This document shows positions 1 through 5,274 of a DNA stretch of 5,274 nucleotides, piece by piece. The number at the start of each line of letters is the position of its first letter. The first letter of the stretch is position 1. The position numbers and the translations under genes are program-made. The DNA comes from CS2-K091 sp035527155 (GTDB taxonomy: Bacteria > Planctomycetota > Phycisphaerae > Sedimentisphaerales > Anaerobacaceae), in contig DATLBB010000056.1 in the NCBI GenBank assembly GCA_035527155.1, positions 1-5,274 of the forward strand, read 5' to 3'. The notes beneath the pieces were generated by a model that saw nothing but the letters and a program-made list of their open reading frames with translations, was not told where the DNA came from and did not search any database.

Positions 1-1568
1 ACGCCAAGATGGGGATATGAACTGATTGCTGCTCTGGCGTGGCCGGGCATTTCGATTTCGGGAACGATATTGATGTGCCGGGCCGCTGCGTACTGCACGA
101 TTTGGCGGATATCGGCCTGTGTAAAGAAACCGCCGTGGCGTTTGCCGTCGAACCGCAGGGGCCCTTTATGCAAATGGCCGATGAGCGTTTCATCACGCCA
201 TGCGCCGACTTCCGTCAGCTTTGGGTATTTTTTGATTTCGATACGCCAGCCTTGGTCGTCGGTTAAGTGAATCTGTAGAGAGTTTAGCTTATGGAGCGCC
301 ATTGCATCGATAAATCGCAGTAGAGCGGGCTTGGGAATAAAGTGGCGTGCCGGGTCGACGAGCAGACCCCGCCATTTGAAGCGTGGATAATCGGTAATCA
401 TCACAGCCGGTACTTTCCAGGTTGTACCTTCGACTTTTGTCTTGCTGAACACAGAGGCAGGCAGAAGCTGGCGCAAGGTTTGTATGCCATAAAAAAGTCC
501 GGCTGTTCGAACAGCGCGAATTATAATACTTTTGGCAGTAACTTTGAGCGTGTAGCCTTCGTCTCCGATTTTGGATAATTTATCGCTGAGTTCAAACCTA
601 ATGACCCTGTCCTGTGGCTTTGAGGATATGGCCAGCTCCAATCGGAAGCCCATCGCAGGCGCCAGCATGTCAATTAGTTTCAGTGCCTCGGCTGTCGCTT
701 TATCCTCGGCGACGACCAGTGTGGCTGGGGTAATGGTGAAGAAGCCTTCGGAGTATTGCGCTGAAACAGGCCGAGGGATTACACCGGCCTCTTTATCTTT
801 AGAAGTGGTTGAGAGCGCTGTCGTGGGTAATTTGCGTATCCTGATATTTCGAAAGGCGACGCGGGCGCCATGGTCCTGCAGGAGGATGGGACCGGTCTCG
901 GTCTTGAAAAACTCCTCGGGCAGTTCGAATTTTGTCCCCTTGGTCTTTGCGTTTCTTTTCGCGACCAGTTTTGACCATTCGCTGCCGGGCGCGTGGTCGA
1001 TAACAAGGTCGATGGTCTTAGTGTCATTCAGCCAGCACTGCAGATGTTCCCTGCCCTGGCCTGCCGGGGCAAGCTGAATACGTGTCTTATTCCATTCGTC
1101 CGGCTTTTTAGTAATACCCTCCGGTGCCCCCACCAGACCATACAACGCGCCGGCACTGCGTTCGGGCTTGCCTTTGATAGTATAAGAATCATAAAGCTGG
1201 AACTCCGGTGCGACCATCCAGGGAAGCCGTTTCGTCGTTGATTCATCCACGCGAAACATAATCCCACTATTGCCCCCTTCGGCGATAGTCCATTGAAGCC
1301 GAAGATCGAAATAGTCGAACTTTTCCTTCGTCACTATGTCCTTGCCGCCCTTTTCGGTCAGGACCATTGCTCCGTCGATAATCTGCCATTGGGGCCGGAT
1401 GGTTTTGGATTTGTAGTTTCTCCACTTCTCCATCGATTTGCCATCGAAGAGCAGTTTGAATCCCTGTTTCTTCTCTACCGGGCTTAACTTGTTTGTCTGG
1501 CCGGCTGACACATAACCGGAGCAGCTAAGTATGCAAATCAAAACGAAGGAATACAGCTTTTTCCACAT
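1..1568 (-). CDS. Secreted DUF1080 / GH20 beta-N-acetylhexosaminidase fusion, 3' end cut by window edge
   Basis: An uninterrupted frame of 522 codons runs from ATG at 1568 to the window edge. Residues 1-22 form a signal peptide, with cleavage likely after VSA (20-22). An ILSC lipobox-like stretch (13-16) makes a lipoprotein possible. Residues about 36-247 are DUF1080 (Pfam 3-keto-disaccharide hydrolase, concanavalin-like fold): LLFDGKSMEKW (39-49), GGNSGIMFRV (98-107), PEFQLYD (121-127), GALYGLV (140-146) and the family's closing block LLQDHGARVAFRNIRI (229-244). Residues about 263-390 resemble the GH20 N-terminal domain. The GH20 barrel then begins with RFKWRGLLVDPARHF (396-410), HLTDDQGWRIEI (434-445) and PEIEMPGHARAA (503-514). 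The catalytic Asp-Glu pair normally lies downstream and is outside the window, so activity cannot be judged. The family releases terminal GlcNAc or GalNAc from glycans. It starts 20 bp after the upstream sulfatase, behind a weak GAGAG ribosome site, so it is probably co-transcribed and perhaps translationally coupled. Confidence 0.93.
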   Translation of the reverse strand, partial: MWKKLYSFVLICILSCSGYVSAGQTNKLSPVEKKQGFKLLFDGKSMEKWRNYKSKTIRPQWQIIDGAMVLTEKGGKDIVTKEKFDYFDLRLQWTIAEGGNSGIMFRVDESTTKRLPWMVAPEFQLYDSYTIKGKPERSAGALYGLVGAPEGITKKPDEWNKTRIQLAPAGQGREHLQCWLNDTKTIDLVIDHAPGSEWSKLVAKRNAKTKGTKFELPEEFFKTETGPILLQDHGARVAFRNIRIRKLPTTALSTTSKDKEAGVIPRPVSAQYSEGFFTITPATLVVAEDKATAEALKLIDMLAPAMGFRLELAISSKPQDRVIRFELSDKLSKIGDEGYTLKVTAKSIIIRAVRTAGLFYGIQTLRQLLPASVFSKTKVEGTTWKVPAVMITDYPRFKWRGLLVDPARHFIPKPALLRFIDAMALHKLNSLQIHLTDDQGWRIEIKKYPKLTEVGAWRDETLIGHLHKGPLRFDGKRHGGFFTQADIRQIVQYAAARHINIVPEIEMPGHARAAISSYPHLG

Positions 1569-1588
1569 GATGATTCTCTCACTTCTGT

Positions 1589-3160
1589 TCACAACATCTG
1601 TCCTTTGTTCCGGCTCAGAATCTTCTTTCTCATCTTGTCCCAACGCTCGCGTTTTCCCTCCTTGGCCTTCATATAGCGTTCATACATTGGTCCACTCAGC
1701 GGGGCGGTGGGGTATTTGGTTAGGATTGTCTTGATCAATTCAATATCTTTCCGCAGGGCGGGGTCGGCTTCGTCAATCAGCCGATATTTTTCCTGATCCC
1801 GGGTACCCCTTGTATCCCAATAGAAACCAAGGCCATCCCGGCAGACATTGCGGGTCCGGACCATTTGATATTCGGCATTATAAGAATAGAGCCAGTCCCT
1901 GTGTTTTGAGGTCCTGCCTGAGACGAACGGCATCATGCTCCTGCCGTCAAACTCATAACCGCCGGGTAGTTTTGCGCCGGTGAGTTCGGCCACCGTCGGC
2001 GCGATATCCACCAGGCTCGCCAAATCGTTCACCTGGCCCCGAGATTTAACTAATCCGGGACCGTAAACGGTCATCGGCACCATGGGGCCGTGTTCCTTAA
2101 CAGCGCCCTTCAGGCCTTTGCCATATTCGGTTGTCGCGTTGTCCGTTGTAAAAATAATGATAGTATCCCTGTCGATACCAAGAGCCTTAGTTTGTTTGAT
2201 TAGCTCACCAATACAGTAGTCGAGATACTGGACATGATAATTGATGCCCGGAGGGGTCTTTTCCACCACGGTCCCGTCGGGTGCGGTTGTTTTTATCCTT
2301 GGAGTTCCGTGATAAAGCCTCTTATCCATTGGCGGCACTCCGGGATATCCCATGCGATCATTTTCAAAATCCCAGTTCCCATGCCCCATGTGAGCGGGCC
2401 AGTAGACAAAGAAAGGTTCGCTTTTTTCGTGTTTTCTCTTCATGAAGTTCTTGATGAACTTCAGTTCGATATCAGCGGCAAAGTCCTTCCATGTGGTTTT
2501 GAATGTTTGCCCCTTTGTCCCGGTACTGTCGGTATAGTCCGGATGGTTTCTGAGACTATAGCCCGGATTCCAATAAAAGGAGGGTTTGCCTTTGCCTGAG
2601 CCTGAGGATTTTTTTTCTGCCGGAGAACGAGCGGCATACTGTCCGGGAGTAAAAACATACTCATCGAAGGCATAGCCGTCGGGCGTTCCGCCTAATTGCC
2701 ACTTGCCGACAAACTGCGTGCTGTAACCTGCGGTTTTTGCAATTTGCCCTAACGCCAGATGATGTTGATACAATGGATAACCCTTTTCTCCTTTGGCCGG
2801 GGAAAATCCATTGGACCACCACTGGGTGCGATGGGCGTAACGTCCGGTCATAATCATGCCGCGGCTGGGATGGCACAACGGCGTTGCCCAGGCAATGGCA
2901 AACTGGACGCCATCATTCTTTATCTTCTCAAAAACCGGCGTGGTGCAGGGTCCATCGCCGTAGGTCGGTTTTGGAATGTTATAAGTTGGGAACTCCTTTG
3001 CTGAGATATCGTCAGCCATTACCACAATAATGTTCGGCTTTTTTTTGACCGTTTTTGCGGCAGCCACCCGGCATCCCAAAATTGACGCTATCCCGGGCAG
3101 GGCCGCCGTACTCTTAAGAAAATCGCGTCGACTAATTATCACCATCTGTCTCATAAACAC
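1589..3160 (-). CDS. Tat-exported S1-family sulfatase with GKWQLG variant motif
   Basis: This 523-residue protein is a full-length formylglycine sulfatase that would hydrolyse sulfate esters, probably on a glycan; the exact substrate is unknown. The N-terminus has a textbook twin-arginine motif, SRRDFLK (10-16). A hydrophobic stretch follows, ending in ILGC (27-30, possible lipobox) and VAAAK (32-36, possible cleavage). Metal-binding Asp50-Asp51 lie in VVMADD. The formylglycine site is CHPSRG with Cys96 (codon 2873-2875). The usual GKWHLG appears as GKWQLG (152-157), so Gln155 replaces the conserved His. WPAHMGH (254-260) supplies histidines, and TTDN (338-341) gives the second metal pair, with Lys351 or Lys355 nearby. 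A Ser/Gly/Lys-rich stretch (183-192) looks like a surface loop, and the C-terminal 30 residues are strongly basic. The GTG at 3160 lies 4 nt after AAGGGA; ATG at 3154 (10 nt) or 3145 are alternative starts, all leaving the Tat motif intact. It lies 60 bp after one sulfatase and 20 bp before the GH20 gene. Confidence 0.95.
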   Translation of the reverse strand: MFMRQMVIISRRDFLKSTAALPGIASILGCRVAAAKTVKKKPNIIVVMADDISAKEFPTYNIPKPTYGDGPCTTPVFEKIKNDGVQFAIAWATPLCHPSRGMIMTGRYAHRTQWWSNGFSPAKGEKGYPLYQHHLALGQIAKTAGYSTQFVGKWQLGGTPDGYAFDEYVFTPGQYAARSPAEKKSSGSGKGKPSFYWNPGYSLRNHPDYTDSTGTKGQTFKTTWKDFAADIELKFIKNFMKRKHEKSEPFFVYWPAHMGHGNWDFENDRMGYPGVPPMDKRLYHGTPRIKTTAPDGTVVEKTPPGINYHVQYLDYCIGELIKQTKALGIDRDTIIIFTTDNATTEYGKGLKGAVKEHGPMVPMTVYGPGLVKSRGQVNDLASLVDIAPTVAELTGAKLPGGYEFDGRSMMPFVSGRTSKHRDWLYSYNAEYQMVRTRNVCRDGLGFYWDTRGTRDQEKYRLIDEADPALRKDIELIKTILTKYPTAPLSGPMYERYMKAKEGKRERWDKMRKKILSRNKGQML

Positions 3161-3164
3161 ATAT

Positions 3165-3170
3165 TCCCTT
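3165..3170 (-). promoter_or_regulatory. Ribosome binding site AAGGGA of the GKWQLG sulfatase
   Basis: On the minus strand AAGGGA precedes GTG (3160) by 4 nt and ATG (3154) by 10 nt, so it does not settle which start is used. The 60-bp gap that holds it shows no clear terminator, which favours read-through from the upstream sulfatase. Confidence 0.5.
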
Positions 3171-3220
3171 AGACTCTATATATTCTACCTCAAATCTATA
3201 TCTTTGCACAGGCTACGTGA

Positions 3221-4648
3221 CTACGATAAGAAGCTGTCACCACTTTCTTTTTTATACTTAGCAAAAATTTCGCGGTGTTCATCAAGAACCTTTTTATAAT
3301 TAGGACTACCTGCCAGGTTCTCCATCTCACCGGGATCGTTTTTCATATCGATCAGCATCTCAGGCTGTTTGCCCTGGTTGAAGATATAATATTTATAATC
3401 CCGTGTTCGTATCATTCTCCCCTCGAGGTCAATCGGCCTGCCGTCCTCTCGAAGGTCCTGAACAAAACGAGTTGAGCACGCGACATATCTTCGTTTTTTC
3501 TTGGGCTTGTTGCCTTCTGCGATATTCCTCAGACTCATCCCTTTACATTTTTCCGGGACTTTCGCCCCGGCGTAATCACAAATCGTCGGCATAATATCCA
3601 TGCCGTTATTGACCAGAAAATCACTCGTGCCGATTTTAGTTGTACCTTTCTGACTGATGATAAAAGGTATCCTGGCCGTTTCATCATAGAACATATTCTT
3701 TTGCGCCCACCGATGCGCGCCGATACCATCGCCATGGTCAGAGGTGAAGATTATCACCGTATTACTTTCAAGCCTCAGCTTTTTAAGAGTTGAAAGGATT
3801 TTACCCACTTCTTTATCTGCAAGTTCCACCATGCGGTAATACGCCCAGCGATACTTTCGCCAGTCATCGGCATTCCATTTGTCCAGCGTGGCAAACTTCC
3901 TTATGTTCTTTTTTTTGTCTTTTGCTCTCAGCCTCGCCTGCCAGACAGCCTCAAGTGCGTCAGACTGATTCGGCGCTTTTTCAAGATTCGCCGGGGCGGG
4001 GGGACACATCTTTGCCGGCGGCACTTGTCCTATGTCACCATCAGGCAAAGGCTGGCTCCTGCCGTACTGACAGATGTTGTGGGGATTCATCAAAGAGAAA
4101 ACAACAAAGAATGGCTTGTCTTTATTCTTCTGAATAAACTTAATAGTCGGCGCTGCGATCTTGTAGTCCAGGGCATCAAATCTCTGATCATAACCACTCT
4201 TTTCTGCATTAGCTTTTTTAAATGGATAAGGCAAATGCCATTTGCCGAAATAACCGGTAACATAACCTGCCTTGCGAAGCACCATCCCAATATTCGGAAA
4301 TTCTTTTACGTCGATTGCTTTTGTTGAATTGATCTGCTTGCCGTGCTCGTGGGGATATCTGCCGGTAAATATCGAAGTTCTATTCGGTACGCACAAAGGA
4401 TTTGCACAATAGGCCTTTTTGAACAGCATACCGCAAGCCGCAAGGCTGTCAATATTCGGCGTTTCGATATAATCATGTCCCATCGTGCAGCTAAGAGCAT
4501 CCGCAAATTGCTGGTCGGTCATGATAAACAGGATGTTGGGCCGCTTTGCTTTTGCCCCCTGCAATGTTGGAGTCATAGCGGATATTGTTAAAAGGCTGGT
4601 AGTTTGCAGAAATTCTCTGCGATTTATCGTATGATTTTTCCTGTCCAT
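3221..4648 (-). CDS. Tat-exported S1-family sulfatase with CVPNR formylglycine motif
   Basis: This 475-residue protein is a complete formylglycine sulfatase; the family cleaves sulfate esters, here probably from a glycan. A twin-arginine motif NRREFLQ (9-15) precedes a hydrophobic region and a likely cleavage site after AKA (32-34). Asp45 in MTDQQ is the first metal ligand; the second Asp of the classic pair is Gln, as in several S1 subgroups. The maturation site is CVPNR with Cys86 (codon 4391-4393), followed by TSIFTGRYP. GKWHLP (135-140) keeps Lys136 and His138. NPHNIC (188-193) provides the active-site His190, and TSDHGD (302-307) gives metal ligands Asp304 and His305, with Lys317 in QKNMFY. 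All core S1 residues are therefore present. The C-terminus has the usual IRTRDYKY and DMKNDPGEMENLA blocks. ATG at 4648 is 9 nt after AAGGAG; an in-frame TTG at 4651, 6 nt after it, would add one residue. It shows little motif-level similarity to its two sulfatase neighbours outside the core, so it is probably a different subfamily with a different sulfate position. Confidence 0.95.
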   Translation of the reverse strand: MDRKNHTINRREFLQTTSLLTISAMTPTLQGAKAKRPNILFIMTDQQFADALSCTMGHDYIETPNIDSLAACGMLFKKAYCANPLCVPNRTSIFTGRYPHEHGKQINSTKAIDVKEFPNIGMVLRKAGYVTGYFGKWHLPYPFKKANAEKSGYDQRFDALDYKIAAPTIKFIQKNKDKPFFVVFSLMNPHNICQYGRSQPLPDGDIGQVPPAKMCPPAPANLEKAPNQSDALEAVWQARLRAKDKKKNIRKFATLDKWNADDWRKYRWAYYRMVELADKEVGKILSTLKKLRLESNTVIIFTSDHGDGIGAHRWAQKNMFYDETARIPFIISQKGTTKIGTSDFLVNNGMDIMPTICDYAGAKVPEKCKGMSLRNIAEGNKPKKKRRYVACSTRFVQDLREDGRPIDLEGRMIRTRDYKYYIFNQGKQPEMLIDMKNDPGEMENLAGSPNYKKVLDEHREIFAKYKKESGDSFLS

Positions 4649-4657
4649 CAACCTTAT

Positions 4658-4663
4658 CTCCTT
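4658..4663 (-). promoter_or_regulatory. Strong ribosome binding site AAGGAG of the CVPNR sulfatase
   Basis: AAGGAG on the minus strand lies 9 nt before ATG (4648) and 6 nt before an in-frame TTG (4651). Start-codon strength favours ATG. Such a clear Shine-Dalgarno sequence argues against a Bacteroidetes host, where they are uncommon. Confidence 0.75.
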
Positions 4664-4778
4664 AACCGGGATTTGGCATAAACAAATTTATATCCTTGCT
4701 AAACTACGCCGCTGAGCCTCTTTTCTAATGGGATATCAAAATCATCTAACAATTCAATCTTTCCGGCTGCTTGATACT

Positions 4779-4802
4779 GCGTGCGCAACAAGTTGCACAC
4801 AC
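4779..4802 (-). promoter_or_regulatory. Intergenic RNA hairpin with CUUG tetraloop
   Basis: Read on the minus strand, a 10-nt arm GTGTGTGCAA, the loop CTTG and a 10-nt arm TTGCGCACGC can form a continuous 10-bp stem with two G-U wobbles. Plus-strand RNA would have A-C mismatches at those two positions, so the structure favours the minus-strand transcript. It starts 46 nt after the stop codon of the upstream sulfatase. No run of U follows, so it is not a standard intrinsic terminator. It could protect the 3' end of the upstream mRNA, mark a processing site, or be chance. The rest of the 200-bp gap (4649-4848) holds only the ribosome site and an unconvincing TATAAA at 4687-4692. Confidence 0.45.
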
Positions 4803-4848
4803 TACGAGATTCCGCCTCCGATCTGTATCTTGCAGTACTTTGCGCCGG

Positions 4849-5274
4849 CTATATCTTACGTCCGACGTTTGCCCGCCATTTCTCCCACATTTGGCTCATC
4901 TTTTTGGCCCTGTCGGGATATCGAGCGGCAAGGTTGTTTAATTCGGTCCTGTCGTTGGCCATGTCGTATAGCTCCCAGTCCGAATTACCGTATTTGACAA
5001 GTTTGAAGTCACCAATACGGATGGCCTTTCCCCTGCCGAACTGCCAATAGAGAACGTCATGTCCCTTTCTCTTCTTGCCTTTGAAAATCGGCAGAAGGGA
5101 CTTGCCCACCGGGCGTTTAAGTTTTCTACCGTCAATCTGGTCCGGATAGGCGGCCCCGGCGATCTCCATGAAAGTCGGCAGAATATCGATAATATGGCCT
5201 ACCTGATAGGTGATTTGTCCCGGCTTGATGACAGCAGGCCAGTGGGCGATAAACGGCGTGCAGTTGCCGCCCTC
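4849..5274 (-). CDS. S1-family sulfatase, C-terminal 141 residues (5' part outside window)
   Basis: The frame is open from the right edge to the TAG at 4849-4851. An internal ATG at 5167-5169 is not the true start, because family sequence continues upstream of it. The first visible residues, EGGNCTPFIAHWP, match the S1 block where an Glu-Gly-Gly follows the conserved active-site Lys. GQITYQVGHIIDILPTFMEI (residues 19-38 of the fragment) is the typical arylsulfatase segment that follows. The sub-domain continues with GKSLLPIF, IRIGDFKLV and WELYDMANDRTELNNLA, and closes with a Trp-rich helix (MWEKWRANVG). This end resembles the common arylsulfatase A-like bacterial group more than the other two sulfatases do. 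In that family roughly 300 residues, including the formylglycine Cys, signal peptide and metal ligands, would lie upstream, so activity and export cannot be assessed. It is the upstream gene of the cluster, separated from the next by about 200 bp. Confidence 0.93.
   Translation of the reverse strand, partial: EGGNCTPFIAHWPAVIKPGQITYQVGHIIDILPTFMEIAGAAYPDQIDGRKLKRPVGKSLLPIFKGKKRKGHDVLYWQFGRGKAIRIGDFKLVKYGNSDWELYDMANDRTELNNLAARYPDRAKKMSQMWEKWRANVGRKI

Noticed and set aside
571..1077. A 168-codon open frame on the plus strand
   Set aside because: It lies wholly antisense to the DUF1080/GH20 gene, whose protein matches known families across the same bases. The plus-strand product has no recognisable domain and no good ribosome site.
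2234..2599. A 121-codon open frame on the plus strand
   Set aside because: It is antisense to the middle of a complete sulfatase and its translation shows no family features.
3790..4327. Two overlapping plus-strand open frames of 100-115 codons
   Set aside because: Both are opposite a full-length sulfatase with all core residues and give low-quality protein sequence.
4683..4692. TATAAATTTG on the minus strand as a promoter (sigma70 -10 or Bacteroidetes TAnnTTTG type)
   Set aside because: There is no matching -35 or TTTG element at the correct distance, and the strong Shine-Dalgarno sequence nearby argues against the Bacteroidetes type. AT-rich chance is as likely.
4779..4802. The hairpin as a rho-independent terminator
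   Set aside because: The stem is good, but the bases that follow it on the minus strand (AGTATCAAGC) contain no U tract.
4849..5169. A separate small 106-residue protein starting at the ATG at 5169
   Set aside because: The same frame continues without a stop to the window edge, and those extra 35 codons encode the conserved EGG/HWP sulfatase block, so the ATG is internal.

Overview
The window carries four genes, all on the minus strand and read from high to low coordinates: a sulfatase cut off by the right edge (5274-4849), a complete Tat-exported sulfatase (4648-3221), a second complete Tat-exported sulfatase (3160-1589), and a DUF1080/GH20 two-domain protein (1568 to beyond position 1). 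The last gene runs off the left edge, but I traced it codon by codon over 522 codons with no interruption. I found no tRNA, rRNA, CRISPR array, insertion sequence or plus-strand gene.

The three downstream genes look like one transcription unit: the gaps are 60 bp (3221 to 3160) and 20 bp (1589 to 1568). A longer gap of about 200 bp (4649-4848) separates the first sulfatase from the other two. It holds a 10-bp hairpin with a CUUG loop and an AAGGAG ribosome binding site, but no convincing promoter or U-tract terminator.

The likely job is breakdown of a sulfated, N-acetylhexosamine-containing glycan outside the cytoplasm (inference). S1 sulfatases would remove sulfate esters, and the GH20 domain would release terminal GlcNAc or GalNAc. 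The DUF1080 domain would bind or process sugar. The S1 proteins carry the C-x-P-x-R signature, so their cysteine must become formylglycine. The maturase is not in the window. Twin-arginine export of the two complete sulfatases fits maturation and folding in the cytoplasm before export.

The organism is probably a mid-GC member of the Planctomycetes-Verrucomicrobia-Lentisphaerae group, such as a marine or anaerobic glycan degrader. The reasons are tandem S1 sulfatases, RRxFL Tat signals and a DUF1080 domain. The clear Shine-Dalgarno sequence argues against Bacteroidetes. This placement is inference only.

The points most worth a second look are the DUF1080-GH20 fusion, the Gln that replaces the usual His in the GKWHLG motif of one sulfatase, the CVPNR variant of the formylglycine motif in another, and the intergenic hairpin. 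Nothing here clearly shows a wholly new kind of system. It is best read as an unusual sulfated-glycan degradation operon.
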